DNA of 64,000 nt from CALJFL01 sp039964455 (GCA_039964455.1 JBDVXK010000010.1:274362-338361); one strand, 5' to 3'; positions 35,902-47,100 are shown, counted from the first letter of the stretch. Notes: a model not told the origin generated them from the sequence alone. A program made the numbers and translations.

Positions 35902-36921
35902 CTACGTTTCACTATCACTCACTATTTTTCGGAGCTCGCCAGGCGTTCTGTTGAAATGCTGTTTTATCGCTTTTCCGAAAGCAGCTTCAGAGGCGTAGCC
36001 GGCGCCTTCAGCGATACTTAACATTGAATCGTTACTGTTTTGCAGTTTGGACTTTGCCTTCATCAAGCGCGTACTCGTCAAATAGGATTTAGGCGTGGAC
36101 CCGACCATATTTTCAAATTTCTGTGTGAAAGATGTGCGACCCATGGCAGCGGCTTTGCACAGAGATTCCACCGTCCATTTCTGATCCGTCTCGGTGTGAA
36201 TCAAATTTAGCGCCACACCTATGTGAGGGTCAGAGAGTGCAGCCATGAAGCCATTGGACTGTTTCATCTTGCGCATGTGCACTCTGAGCAGTTGAACAAA
36301 AAGGGCCTCAGCGAGGTGATCAACCATGAGTCGCTTTCCGGGGTATGACCCGAATGATTCCTCTATCAAGAGGTTCGTTAGGACGTCATGCCTGTGCAGA
36401 TCACCACTTGACTTTGAGCTGGTCTGAATAAAGCAGGGGAGACTTTTGAGAAAGGGGTGATCAATAGATGAGTCATAAGACAACGCACCGCTCAGTAATA
36501 TCGTAACCTGATCATCCCCCGGTGAGTCTCCACCAGCTGATGGCGCCATCCGGGGATCGTTCCCCCAGGGGGCGCTATCCGATGCAGAAACTGTTACCTC
36601 GCCCGTTTTCAGTAATAAGAGACCGTCATCGCCAGTCACTTTGACGACATTCTCTGCAACCAGATCCTGGCTGCCGGGACTATCACTGATCCAGTGAGCG
36701 CCTCCCGTGGGGAAGGCTACACCATCACCCGCCTGCAATAGCATCAGGTCATCGCTACCGCTCTCTCGCAGATAGCACTGGCCTTGTATCACAGTATGAA
36801 AGATACCCTGAGGGCGATAGTGAACCTGCATATTCCAAGGCCCACCAACGGCTCTGCAAACGTAGATCTTTGCTGATAGCTGAATCGTTTGTAACAGGTC
36901 TGACAAGGCGTCCATTATCAA
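35902..36921 (-). CDS. AraC-family regulator with cupin-type sensor domain
   Basis: N-terminal cupin_6-like domain (VHYRPQGIFHTVIQGQCYL) and C-terminal double helix-turn-helix with WTVESLCKAAAMGRTSFTQK and MLSIAEGAGYASEAAFGKAI plus the final FNRTPGELRK. It is divergent from the GST-like/TonB receptor cluster that starts at 37126, with a 204-bp gap, and is the obvious candidate to control it. It lies just inside repeat copy B. Confidence 0.88.
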   Translation of the reverse strand: MIMDALSDLLQTIQLSAKIYVCRAVGGPWNMQVHYRPQGIFHTVIQGQCYLRESGSDDLMLLQAGDGVAFPTGGAHWISDSPGSQDLVAENVVKVTGDDGLLLLKTGEVTVSASDSAPWGNDPRMAPSAGGDSPGDDQVTILLSGALSYDSSIDHPFLKSLPCFIQTSSKSSGDLHRHDVLTNLLIEESFGSYPGKRLMVDHLAEALFVQLLRVHMRKMKQSNGFMAALSDPHIGVALNLIHTETDQKWTVESLCKAAAMGRTSFTQKFENMVGSTPKSYLTSTRLMKAKSKLQNSNDSMLSIAEGAGYASEAAFGKAIKQHFNRTPGELRKIVSDSET

Positions 36922-37125
36922 TATTCTATAGTGAATCTAAGCTCGCGGGCTATGGCCATGTCTTCATTCCGATAAAAATGACAAGAACTACGGTAAAACC
37001 AACATTTTCAAAAGATGTAATCAGGACGAAACTGAATTCATAGAAAAAGTGACAACCTTCCCATTGGCGGCTTAATGCAGGTGAGTTGGTTGTTGTCTCG
37101 TTCAAGTATCTAGTAGAGGTATTAA

Positions 37126-37944
37126 GTGACTGATATCAAACTGTACGGGTATTCGACCAGCCCCTATGTCCGCAAAGTAGGCTGCTGCCTTTACTACAAA
37201 AATCTGCCCTTTGAGTTTATTCCCGTTAACCCCACAGACCCCAGAGAAATAGCCTTCACCAGGCAGACCCAGGTTCCCGTTTTGCAGATCAATGATGAGT
37301 GGCGAACCGACTCCACTCCGCTCGCGATATGGTTAGACGAGTTATTTCCTGAAAAGCCCTTGTTGGGTAACACTGAGCAGGAGCGGGAAAGCATTTTGGC
37401 GCTGGATTCATGGGTTTCAGATAGTCTTATCTTGGCTGGCTTCCGATCCGCTTATGAAGGCGAGATGAGCGCGAAGTTTCGACATACAGCATGGCGGCTG
37501 GCCGCAATTGTCAGCAGCCAGACGCCTGTGCCCGATGAAATTCGCAACGCCTGGCCTGACCTGTTGAAAACGGCGCCTTTCATTAAGCACATGATGTGCG
37601 ATGTAGACACATCAGAAACCCTGGCAGAAATGCAAGCGCGTGTTCCTTTGCAGTTGATTGAGAATTTGCAGGGAGGGCCTTTCTTCGGCGGCCGTAAAGA
37701 ACCCTCACTGGTCGATTTCGCCATATTTCCGCAGGTGGTATTTAACTACATGGTGGGTTTGGATCAGCATTTAGGGCTTACGCTAGAACCGTCGTTGAAC
37801 AACTGGCTCAATAACATGAATCCGCTGTTGCCCAGGAATCCATTACTTGTGCCTGACTTCATGATCATAAATCCGCTAGTGCAGGACTCTGAAGCATATG
37901 CTGGCCGCAGTGCGCAGTCGACCTCGGTTTGGGGCGGCGGCTAG
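37126..37944 (+). CDS. Glutathione-S-transferase-like protein (272 aa)
   Basis: Thioredoxin-fold N-terminal domain: LYGYSTSPYVRKVGCCLYY, then TQVPVLQINDEW (cis-Pro) and the all-helical C-terminal domain. It is a paralogue of the gene at 51508 (TSPYVRKTGCFLYYKG); both share WLDELFPEKPL. GTG start with AGAGG upstream. Beginning the cluster under the AraC gene, it may conjugate glutathione to, or help dehalogenate, the cluster's substrate (inference). Confidence 0.8.
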   Translation: MTDIKLYGYSTSPYVRKVGCCLYYKNLPFEFIPVNPTDPREIAFTRQTQVPVLQINDEWRTDSTPLAIWLDELFPEKPLLGNTEQERESILALDSWVSDSLILAGFRSAYEGEMSAKFRHTAWRLAAIVSSQTPVPDEIRNAWPDLLKTAPFIKHMMCDVDTSETLAEMQARVPLQLIENLQGGPFFGGRKEPSLVDFAIFPQVVFNYMVGLDQHLGLTLEPSLNNWLNNMNPLLPRNPLLVPDFMIINPLVQDSEAYAGRSAQSTSVWGGG

Positions 37945-37999
37945 GAAAGAACATACCGTTTGATCATTTAAAAAAACAAAGAGCTAAAAGGAGCACCAC

Positions 38000-40279
38000 A
38001 TGATTAAAATAAAACCACTCGTATCCGCTGTCGCTCTCGCTGCCTATGGCGCGGGTGCCATGGGCCAGGGCGTTTTAGAAGAAGTGATCGTCACGGCCCA
38101 AAAGCGTGCCCAGAGCATTCAGGACGTGCCTTTATCCATCACCGCATTCAGCGGCGACTTCCTGGAGGAGAAAGGCATCCAGACGATTGCAGGCGTTGCC
38201 AAGATTACACCTAATTTCAATATCGCTGGTTCATCACAAGCCGCCAATAATCGCATACAAATACGCGGCATGGGCGCAGCTGGAAATAACGCGATTGAGT
38301 CCAGCGTCGGTGTGTTTATCGACGGTGTGTATTATCCCCGTCCCGGCTCTGTGATTGGCCTGCTGATGGATATCAATTCCTTCGAGGTGCTGCGCGGCCC
38401 CCAGGGCACGCTGTTCGGCAGGAATACCGTCGCCGGTGCAATGAATATCACAACCCGAAATCCCTCGCAGGAAACTGAGGGGACGATTGAAGCGGGTTTT
38501 GGTGACTATGATCTGTACGAAGTCGGCGGTTCCTTTAGCGGTGCGCTCAGTGACAGCGTCACCGGCAGACTCGCCTTTAAATACGCCGACCGCGATGGCT
38601 ATTACGACAATACCTACGATGGGGAAGAGTTTGGTGCCAGGGATGATCTTATGATCCGCGGCAAACTGTTGTTTGATTTGAGCGATCAGTTGTCGGTGCT
38701 GGTTACCGCAGACTATGCCGAAATCAATGCGGAGAACCTTGGCCCTGAAGTGTTGAATTCCACAAGTACCCCGGCCTTCGAGGCAGCGACGACGGCACTG
38801 TATGGCTCCTCGCCTGTGACGAAAGATTCCTACGACTGGAAAATTCACCACAGCCAGGAGCATGAGTATGAAGACGAGCAGCAGGGACTGGCGGTTGATA
38901 TCAACTACGAATTTTCAAATGGCCTGACGCTGCGTTCGATAACTGCTGTTCGCGAGTGGGAGGCCATCGACACGAATTCGGATGTCATGTTAGCCGCCGA
39001 GATGGTGCCCGGCACTACCGACTATGACAACAAAACGCTATCGCAGGAATTTCACCTGATGTCACCGGGCGGCGAGACAGTGGACTGGATGGCCGGTTTG
39101 TACTACTACGAGGAAGACTATGACATCGACCTGGCAAGGGACACGGGTGAAGCCTTTTGCGTTCCGACCATCGCCGCCGTCGCTGGCCCCGCCTTTGGCG
39201 CTTTTTGCCTCAGCGGTGTGCAGGAGGATGCAACCACCAACACATTCACGCAGGAGCTGGAGAGTATCGCCGTTTTTGGACAGGCCACCTGGAACATCAA
39301 CGACGCCTGGAACACTACCGTGGGCCTGCGCTGGACCGATGATGAGAAGGAGGGGGATTATACGAGTGTGCTTAATAACCCTGCCACCTTCCTGTTTGCC
39401 GCGGAGGAGGAAGTCCTGGGCATGGAGCGAGACGACTCGAAGACCACCTGGTTTGGCAACGTCAACTGGCATGTCACCGATGACATCATGCTGTTCGCCA
39501 CGGCGTCTACGGGTTACAAGTCAGGCGGTTTCAACTCGCAGAGTGGAGGGCGCACTCCCCTTGGAGAGGAGCGGCGAATTTTCGCGCCCGAGGAAACGAC
39601 GAACTATGAGCTGGGTGTGAAGAGTACCCTGCTTGACGGGACCATGACGGCCAACGCCACGCTGTTTCGCATGGACGTCGATGACTTCCAGGACCGGGCC
39701 TTTGATGGTCTGAGTTTTATCGTGCTCAATGCAGGTGAAGTGCGTCAGCAGGGTGTTGAGGCAGACATCAACTGGGCACCGATCGACCCGCTGCGTATTG
39801 TCGCGGGTGTGGGTTACCTGGATTCCGAGTACCTGGAGTTTGAGGGCGCCCCGGGCCTGCCGGGTGGTGAGCCACAAGACCTTAAGGGGGAGAGCCGGAC
39901 GTTTTCACCGGAGTGGCAGACTTCCCTTAGCGCGGATTGGACCCAGTCCTTTGCCAATGGCATGGAGTGGTTTGTGGGCGGTAGCTGGAGCTGGGTCGAT
40001 GAGCAGAATGTCGGCACCTCGTCCAATAACAACCCCCAGTCGCATCAGGATTCGTACTCGATCGTTGATGCGCGCCTGGGACTGCGTTCGGCATCGGGAA
40101 ACTGGGACGTCACCCTGTATGGCAATAACCTCACCGAGGAGGACTTTTGCCAGAGCATCTTTGACCAGGGTTTCGGGGCACCGGTGGGGGCGATTGATCC
40201 TGTGAACAATACCTCGGTTCAGCGTTGTGCACTGGGTGCTCCAACCACCTGGGCTGTGAGAGGGTCTTACCGGTTCTGA
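38000..40279 (+). CDS. TonB-dependent receptor (759 aa)
   Basis: Signal peptide at residues 1-22; TonB box region LEEVIVTAQKRAQ; plug domain with RIQIRGMG and VLRGPQGTLFGRNTVAGAMN; 22-strand barrel ending APTTWAVRGSYRF with C-terminal Phe. Imports a large or hydrophobic substrate across the outer membrane with TonB/ExbBD energy. Strong AGGAG before the ATG. Its transcript probably ends at the terminator at 40300-40326. Receptor for the haloalkane/CoA cluster downstream (inference). Confidence 0.93.
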   Translation: MIKIKPLVSAVALAAYGAGAMGQGVLEEVIVTAQKRAQSIQDVPLSITAFSGDFLEEKGIQTIAGVAKITPNFNIAGSSQAANNRIQIRGMGAAGNNAIESSVGVFIDGVYYPRPGSVIGLLMDINSFEVLRGPQGTLFGRNTVAGAMNITTRNPSQETEGTIEAGFGDYDLYEVGGSFSGALSDSVTGRLAFKYADRDGYYDNTYDGEEFGARDDLMIRGKLLFDLSDQLSVLVTADYAEINAENLGPEVLNSTSTPAFEAATTALYGSSPVTKDSYDWKIHHSQEHEYEDEQQGLAVDINYEFSNGLTLRSITAVREWEAIDTNSDVMLAAEMVPGTTDYDNKTLSQEFHLMSPGGETVDWMAGLYYYEEDYDIDLARDTGEAFCVPTIAAVAGPAFGAFCLSGVQEDATTNTFTQELESIAVFGQATWNINDAWNTTVGLRWTDDEKEGDYTSVLNNPATFLFAAEEEVLGMERDDSKTTWFGNVNWHVTDDIMLFATASTGYKSGGFNSQSGGRTPLGEERRIFAPEETTNYELGVKSTLLDGTMTANATLFRMDVDDFQDRAFDGLSFIVLNAGEVRQQGVEADINWAPIDPLRIVAGVGYLDSEYLEFEGAPGLPGGEPQDLKGESRTFSPEWQTSLSADWTQSFANGMEWFVGGSWSWVDEQNVGTSSNNNPQSHQDSYSIVDARLGLRSASGNWDVTLYGNNLTEEDFCQSIFDQGFGAPVGAIDPVNNTSVQRCALGAPTTWAVRGSYRF

Positions 40280-40299
40280 TTTCGTGTGAATGCGGATTT

Positions 40300-40326
40300 G
40301 GCCGGCCGCAAGGTCGGCCTTTTTTT
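40300..40326 (+). terminator. Rho-independent terminator
   Basis: GGCCGGCC-GCAA-GGTCGGCC: 8-bp stem with one G-T pair and a GCAA tetraloop, followed by seven T. Twenty bases after the TonB receptor stop and 38 before the next start. Confidence 0.9.
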
Positions 40327-40364
40327 GCATATTTAAGAGACTTAGAGGTGTTAGGAGAAAAACA

Positions 40365-42263
40365 ATGCGTAATTTCATACGAACGATTGGGTTGATCTGC
40401 CTGGTGCTATGGCTGAGCGGCTGCTCCGACCCTGACGTGGTGCCGGAAACGCATATATCAACACCCCCGGTGAAAGCGGTAACAGGCGGTGTGAAAGCCG
40501 TAACAGCCGAGGTAGAGCGGTTTCCACTTCGAACCGCGCTATTCGGAGACCTGCACGTGCATACGAGTTGGTCCGCAGACGCCTATGCCGGGGGCAATCG
40601 ACTCGGACCGAATTCGGCCTACCGATTCGCCAAGGGTGAGAAGGTCGAACTGCAGACTGGCGCCGAAGCGCAATTGCCGGTACCTCTCGATTTCGTGGCG
40701 CTTACAGACCACGCAGAGAGCTTCGAAATGCAGCCTTGCACCACGTTTCCTGACTCACCTGAGTTTGACCTGCAGCTGTGCCGCGACATTCGCTCGGGAG
40801 ACCTTGATCAAGCGACGATGCTGAAGCAGGCCTTTGAAATGGCCGGTGTAAGACCCCAACCGCATCAAACCGACATCTGCGGTGATGACAAACGGTGCCA
40901 GGCCAACGCCCTTGCGACCTGGCAGCGAGTGCAGGCGGTTGCTAACGCACACGACGAACCCGGTCGGTTCACCGCTTTGATCGGCTACGAGTTTTCGTCA
41001 CTACTCACCGAAATAGGCATGTTGCACCGTAACGTCATTTTTCGTGGTACCGACGTTATCCCCCACGCCATCTCATCAATGGATGTGCGTAATCAGGCTG
41101 ATTTCTTCGATCAGCTCGATGCGGCCTGCAAAGAGCCCTGCGACGTACTCACTATTCCACACAACACCAACTTCTCCTGGGGCCTCACCTTTTCTCGCAC
41201 CGACGAAGACGGCGCCGCCTATACCAGTGACGATCTCGAACGACGCTCTCGCATCGAGCGCCTGTTTGAGGTGACGCAACAGAAGGGTAACTCCGAGTGC
41301 CAGATCAGCGTCGGTGCGGCTGATGAGGACTGCAACGTTGGCAATATATTTCCGCCCTGTGAAGGGGAGGACGATCGACGCTGCGCGCGTGAAAACTCTT
41401 TCTTGCGCAATGTGCTGCTCGATGGCCTCGCGCTTGGCGCGGAGAGGGGGATCAATCCTTATAAGCTCGGCGTTATAGGCTCTACAGACACGCACACGTC
41501 CGATCCCGGCAATACCCGGGCGGGTATCCCGACTCTGCTCAAACCGGCCGAGGGCATCGGCTTTGCGGTAGATCGGGTGATGGGAGCAAAGAGCCCCGTG
41601 ATGGGGCCCGTGATAAAATTATCACCTGGTGGCCTTGCGGGTGTGTGGGCCGAGGCCAATACGCGCGCCGATATTTTCGATGCGATGCAGCGTCGCGAAA
41701 CTTTCGCCACCAGTGGATCTCGCCTGCGCATCCGTTTTTTCGGCGGTGACCTGCCGGAGGACGTTGGCGCCCAGGACAACCCGGTCGCACTCGCTTATGA
41801 ACGCGGTGTACCCATGGGGTCTGACCTCCTTGTGAACGACGCTCCGCGCTTCTGGGTGTGGGCCGTGCAGGATCCAGCCGGGCCGCCCCTTGACCGAATT
41901 CAGATCGTCAAAGGGTGGGTTGAGAACGGTGAACAGCGCCAGAGTGTACGGGATGTGGTCTGTTCGAACGGGCGGCTACCGGGTGCTTCAGGTAAATGTC
42001 CCAAGACGACTGCCGATGTGAATCTTGAGAGTTGCGAGCGCACCGGCAAGGAAGGTGCGACCGAGCTGCAAATCACGTTCGAGGATCCCGACTTCTCAGT
42101 CGACCAGTCAGCGTTTTATTACGCACGTGTGCTGGAAAACCCCACCTGCCACTGGACGACTCTGCTTGCCAACAGCGCTGATAAGGACCTGCCCGATGAC
42201 CTGCCCGCGACGCTGCAGGAACGGGGGTGGTCTTCACCCATCTGGTCGAGATCCAGAAAATAG
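40365..42263 (+). CDS. DUF3604 lipoprotein (632 aa)
   Basis: Lipoprotein signal: LICLVLWLSGCSDP (lipobox Leu-Ser-Gly-Cys). The mature part starts with FGDLHVHTSWSADAY and LTDHAESFE, metal-binding His/Asp motifs of the PHP-like DUF3604 family; STDTHTSDPG lies further on. Hydrolytic activity on a phosphate or other ester is possible but unproven for the family. ATG 40365 is chosen for GGAG seven bases before it; an upstream in-frame start would run through the terminator. It lies 11 bp before the dehalogenase gene. Confidence 0.85.
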   Translation: MRNFIRTIGLICLVLWLSGCSDPDVVPETHISTPPVKAVTGGVKAVTAEVERFPLRTALFGDLHVHTSWSADAYAGGNRLGPNSAYRFAKGEKVELQTGAEAQLPVPLDFVALTDHAESFEMQPCTTFPDSPEFDLQLCRDIRSGDLDQATMLKQAFEMAGVRPQPHQTDICGDDKRCQANALATWQRVQAVANAHDEPGRFTALIGYEFSSLLTEIGMLHRNVIFRGTDVIPHAISSMDVRNQADFFDQLDAACKEPCDVLTIPHNTNFSWGLTFSRTDEDGAAYTSDDLERRSRIERLFEVTQQKGNSECQISVGAADEDCNVGNIFPPCEGEDDRRCARENSFLRNVLLDGLALGAERGINPYKLGVIGSTDTHTSDPGNTRAGIPTLLKPAEGIGFAVDRVMGAKSPVMGPVIKLSPGGLAGVWAEANTRADIFDAMQRRETFATSGSRLRIRFFGGDLPEDVGAQDNPVALAYERGVPMGSDLLVNDAPRFWVWAVQDPAGPPLDRIQIVKGWVENGEQRQSVRDVVCSNGRLPGASGKCPKTTADVNLESCERTGKEGATELQITFEDPDFSVDQSAFYYARVLENPTCHWTTLLANSADKDLPDDLPATLQERGWSSPIWSRSRK

Positions 42264-42274
42264 GGGAGATTCCT

Positions 42275-43150
42275 ATGAGTTCCGAATTTAGAAACCTGAA
42301 GAAGTACAAAACCATTAACGGCAAGAAAATGGCCTATATCGAAGAGGGGGAAGGAGACCCCATTGTCTTCCTGCATGGCAACCCGACGTCGTCCTATCTG
42401 TGGCGTAAGGTTATGCCGCCATTAAGAGGCAAAGGCCGATTGATTGCACCAGACCTGATTGGCATGGGCGACTCCCAGAAGCTGGATAACAGCGGTCCGG
42501 ATAGCTATAGCTTTGTAGAACACAAAGCGTACCTGTTCGCTTTACTCGATGAGTTGGGCGTGGAAGAAAATGTCACATTGGTTATTCACGATTGGGGATC
42601 TGCGCTCGGCTTTCATTGGGCCCAGCAGAATCCTGAGAAAGTGAAAGGTATTGCCTTTATGGAAGCTCTTGTTGCTGCCGCGCCAAATTATGACGCTCTT
42701 TCCAAAGAGTTCGGACAATTTGTACAGGGCGTTAAGTCTGAGGCGGGCGAGCAAATGATTCTTGAACAGAACATGTTCATTGAAGGCATTCTCCCCATGT
42801 CCATTATGCGTAAGCTGGACGACGAAGAAATGGCGGAGTACCGACGGCCATTTTTGAACGCTGGAGAAGATCGACGACCCACCTTGACCTGGCCCAGGCA
42901 AATCCCTGTAGGCGGAGAGCCTGAAGATGTTACCAAAGTCATTGCTGATTATGGTCAATACCTGGCCACCTCCCCAACACCCAAGCTCTTCGTCAATGCC
43001 GATCCAGGCGCCATGTTACGAGGCGCAGCTCGCGACCTGGTTAGAAGTTGGCCCAACGTATCTGAAGTGACTGTGAAAGGCACTCACTTCATCCAGGAGG
43101 ACTCGGGCGAGGAGATTGGCCAGGCCATCGCAAACTGGCTGGCCGGTTAA
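42275..43150 (+). CDS. Haloalkane dehalogenase, HLD-II-like
   Basis: Alpha/beta hydrolase that replaces a halide by water through an Asp ester. The signature set is present at the expected places: HGNPTSSYLWR (Asn and oxyanion), nucleophile Asp about 106 in VIHDWGSALGFHWA, acid Glu about 130 in FMEALVAA and base His about 271 in GTHFIQEDSGEEI. The numbering agrees closely with DhaA/LinB. Start ATG 42275 has GGGGAG upstream. Active-site Trp of HDWG is present. Cytoplasmic or periplasmic location cannot be fixed; no signal peptide is seen. Confidence 0.9.
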   Translation: MSSEFRNLKKYKTINGKKMAYIEEGEGDPIVFLHGNPTSSYLWRKVMPPLRGKGRLIAPDLIGMGDSQKLDNSGPDSYSFVEHKAYLFALLDELGVEENVTLVIHDWGSALGFHWAQQNPEKVKGIAFMEALVAAAPNYDALSKEFGQFVQGVKSEAGEQMILEQNMFIEGILPMSIMRKLDDEEMAEYRRPFLNAGEDRRPTLTWPRQIPVGGEPEDVTKVIADYGQYLATSPTPKLFVNADPGAMLRGAARDLVRSWPNVSEVTVKGTHFIQEDSGEEIGQAIANWLAG

Positions 43151-43183
43151 GCCGCCTACCCACAATCAAATCTAAGGAAAAAT

Positions 43184-44176
43184 ATGAAAACCCGAATTAC
43201 TGAACTGTTTGGCATCGAACATCCAATCATCCAGGGGGGGATGCACTATGTTGGCTATGCTGAATTGGCGGCAGCGGTATCGAACGCTGGCGGATTGGGC
43301 ATTATCACCGGGCTGACACAGGGTACCCCCGAAAAACTCGCGGACGAAATTGCACGCTGCAAGGACATGACCGACAAACCTTTTGGGGTCAATCTGACGT
43401 TCTTGCCCATCTTGAATGCACCGGACTATCCGGGAATGGTTCGCGTCATTATCGAAAGCGGGGTCAAGGTTGTGGAAACCGCAGGCAATAATCCCGTTGA
43501 GTACCTGCCCGCTTTGAAAGAAGCCGGGGTGAAGGTCATCCATAAATGCACCGCCGTGCGTCATGCGCTCAAAGCCCAGTCTATTGGTTGCGATGCAGCC
43601 TCGGTAGATGGTTTTGAGTGCGGCGGCCACCCCGGTGAAGACGATATCCCCAATATGATTCTTCTACCCCGCGCGGCAGACGAGTTGGAAATTCCCTTTG
43701 TCGCCTCTGGCGGCATGGCCGATGCGCGCTCTCTGGTGGCCTCGCTTGCCATGGGGGCCGAGGGTATGAATATGGGTACTCGCTTCCTTGCTACGAAAGA
43801 GGCACCGGTACACGACAATGTGAAGCAGGCGATTCTTGAGGCCACCGAGCTGGATACGCGACTGGTAATGCGTCCGCTGCGCAATACAGAGCGGGTACTG
43901 AACAATCCCGCCGTCGAGCGCCTGCTGCAGAAAGAGCGCGAACTGGGTGCTGAGATCGGGTTTGCAGATATTGCGGACGAAGTGGCCGGCAAGTATCCGG
44001 GTGTGATGCAACAGGGTGAGGTTGATTCAGGGGCCTGGTCCTGTGGCATGGTTGCCGGACTCATCAATGACATTCCCAGTTGCCAGGAACTCATTGATCG
44101 CATTATGCGTGATGCCGATCAGCTCATCGCGCAGCGTCTAGAAGGAATGCGGGCAAGCACTGCAAAAGTAGGTTAA
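43184..44176 (+). CDS. Nitronate-monooxygenase-family FMN protein (330 aa)
   Basis: TIM-barrel FMN enzyme of the NMO/2-nitropropane dioxygenase family: HPIIQGGMHYVGYAELAAAV, AGGLGIITGL, GFECGGHPGEDD and FVASGGMADARSLVASLAMG (phosphate-binding loop). Some members are nitronate oxidases, others enoyl-ACP reductase (FabK)-like, so the substrate is open. Ribosome site AAGGAAA. Its last 26 codons occur a second time at 47361-47438, evidence for a tandem duplication of this gene region. Confidence 0.85.
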   Translation: MKTRITELFGIEHPIIQGGMHYVGYAELAAAVSNAGGLGIITGLTQGTPEKLADEIARCKDMTDKPFGVNLTFLPILNAPDYPGMVRVIIESGVKVVETAGNNPVEYLPALKEAGVKVIHKCTAVRHALKAQSIGCDAASVDGFECGGHPGEDDIPNMILLPRAADELEIPFVASGGMADARSLVASLAMGAEGMNMGTRFLATKEAPVHDNVKQAILEATELDTRLVMRPLRNTERVLNNPAVERLLQKERELGAEIGFADIADEVAGKYPGVMQQGEVDSGAWSCGMVAGLINDIPSCQELIDRIMRDADQLIAQRLEGMRASTAKVG

Positions 44177-44187
44177 AGGGGGACACT

Positions 44188-47100
44188 ATGGAAAGCTCCC
44201 TCGTGTTCACCCGCCGGGACGCGGTGGCCATCATTTCGATCAACGATGCGCCCTATAACCGCATGACCCTGGATTTTATCGACCGACTTGAGCAACTGGT
44301 CACCGAGATTGCCGCGGACGATACGCTGCGCGCCGTCGTCCTCACCGGCGAGGGGCTGGACAACTTTTCTGTCGGCATGAATCTCAAGCAGGCGCCGCAG
44401 GGTATCGAACGGGCAGGGGGCGCCGACGCATTGTTCGACCAGCGCCTGCGGGTGATTGCCGCCATCGAGAATATGGGCAAGCCGTGGGTGGTGACCCTGT
44501 TCGGATTCTGCCTGGGCGGTGGTCTGGAACTCCCCCTGGGCTGTCACTTCCGCCTGGCTGCCGCCGAGGGTGCTCAGATCGGCCTGCCGGAAATGGATCT
44601 GGGCACTGTGCCTGCCTGGGGCGGCAGTGCCCGGCTCAGCAAGTGCGTTGGTCGCGACCACGCCCTGGACATGATCCTGCGGGGCAAGAAAATTTCCGGC
44701 CCCGAGGCACTGGATATCGGCCTGGTGCACGAGGTGTGGCCGCTGGAGGAGCTCAAGGACCAGGCTATTAAACTGGCCCAGGAGTTGGCCGGACAACCGG
44801 CTCTCGCCGTGCGGGGTGTGATGGAGGTGGTGATGGGTAATGAAGACCGCCCGCTGGAATACTTGTTACAGGCCGAGCGGGCGGCTGTTCACAAAACTTT
44901 CGGCACACCGGACCCGTTTGACGGGGGGAGTCAATTCATGCGGGCACGAAATACAGCCAAACCAAACTCATCTAAAGATGAATACCCCAGATTCCCGTTC
45001 GCAATTCTGGCGATCCTGTTTCTTGGCGTTCTGGCCGCGTGCTCAGGTAGCTCAGATAGTATGTCTGGCGACGCAGCCACCCCTTGTAGTGGTGAAAGCG
45101 CTCAGTGCGGCAACCCGGTCCCCGACGGCAATATTGTATTGACGGTCTCCGAGGGGGGTAGCATTACCTCAAACTCCGGCAACCTCGACTGCGCCGCGGG
45201 ACAGACCTGCGATTACCCTGTGTCAGGACAGGCCTTTAACGATACCTTCACCGTCACCCCGGCGCCGGGATACTTCTTTCTGGGTTGGAAGGGGGACAGT
45301 GCCGCCTCGCTGTGCCAGAACGGCGGCAGCCCCTGTGTGGTAAGCCTGCCCGCGGCCTGGCCGGACGTTGAGCCTGTGCATACCCTGGAGCCTATCTTCG
45401 AGGTGGATTACAGTTGGGCCCCGGTGAGCCGGTCAACGGATAATATCCAGCTCACCGATTCCGAGACTTTGCCGGTGAACCAGAATATTTTCATTGAACT
45501 CGAGTATTTCGACAACCCGGACTACAGCTGCGGGCTCTCGGGCATCCACACCTTCGAGGTGCTGGGCCCCTATAACAATGCCAACCTGAATGCGCCCCTG
45601 TGGGTTTACCTGCACGGCGGTGGTGCCGGTTACTACGATGCGGGCCAGGTCTACCGAACGCAAATTGACCTGGATGCCAATGCCTTTAACCACGAAGAGA
45701 GCTTTGCAACACTGCAGGAGCTAGACCCGGACCACCCTGCGACTGGCAACGCGCAGCAGGATAGAACAATTACCCGCCGCATCTCCGATCGTTACCGCGT
45801 GCTGGTGGTGGGCTACTGCGACCACGACAATTATTCAGGACTGGGTACGCCGTACCCGAACAATCCAGTGGGAGGAGACGTTGACGGCCTGCAGGCGGCG
45901 ATGGCGGCCATCGAGTACGTTGCGACCAATTACTCCACTACCGATATCTTCGTTCACGGTACCGATGCAGGTTCCTTCGGTGCGTGGTCGGTCGGGCAGG
46001 CCTTCCACCAATCGGGCGTGAACCTCACCGGCCTGATCATGGATTCAGGTATCGTCACGCCACGATACGACCAGATACTCTCCGAGTTCATCGGTGACAC
46101 GGGCTTCCCTTACGGCGCAGGATTTGAGCAGCAGGGCTTGGTCGACAAAATTGGCATCTTTGCGAACCCGGGTATGCCTTACCACCCGGAAGCCGCGGTG
46201 AACGCTGGCTTCGACGAGGTGCCCATGCTGGTCGTGGCCGGCAAGCTCGACCCGGAGGCGGGCGGCAACCAGTCGGCCATACCGGCGGCATCGGGCGCAG
46301 GGCAGGGCAACGTGGAGTGGCTCTACGACGGTTTGCAGCAGGCGGTTGATGCCCAGGCGAATTCCCCGCACCAGGTGGTGTTGGTGGACGGCGTGGCGGA
46401 TGCGCCTACCATGAGGGATGTGGATGACACCGCCCACGACGCGGTGGATGCCTTTGTCAGCGGCGTGCTGGCGGGTAACCCACCCCATCCTTCGTTTATT
46501 GTGACGCCGCCCAGTGGGATCGTCGGTCAGAGGATGATGCTGATGGGCCACAGTTTCTTCAGGCCGTTTATAGACAGATTGCCTTTCCACGTCGAGCAAG
46601 CCGGTATCGTCGGTCACAGCCAGGAAAAGGAAACCTCCGGTGGTGCCAGCGGTACGCCCCTGGCCCTGTGGAACGATGCGGAACATCGCGCCAATATCCA
46701 GGCGGTACTGGACGCAGGTGATGTCGATTTGTTTGGTATGACCTGTTGCAACCTGGAGCTAACGCCCGAAGGGGAACTTGTTCTGACTCCCGAAGGGAAC
46801 CCGATCCTGATCCTCGAGGCCTACCAACTCTGGTTCGACTACGCGTTGGCGCAAAACCCGGATACCGCTTTCTTCATCGGTATGCCATGGATCGACTTCC
46901 CCACCGACTACGCTGATGCCACAGAATACGGAGACCTCTGGAACCTCTTCTACAACACCATCATACTCCCCGCGGTGGACGATCTACGTGCGCAGTACCC
47001 GGGTGTCACCATTTACGCCATCCCTTATGGTCAAGCGTCCCATGAATTATTCGCGCTGTTTGAAGCGGGCAATCTGCCGGATGTGAGCAATCTTGAAGGG

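Noticed and set aside
40290..40364. Longer start for the DUF3604 lipoprotein
   Set aside because: The extension would translate the terminator hairpin and put extra residues before the lipoprotein signal; ATG 40365 has GGAG upstream.
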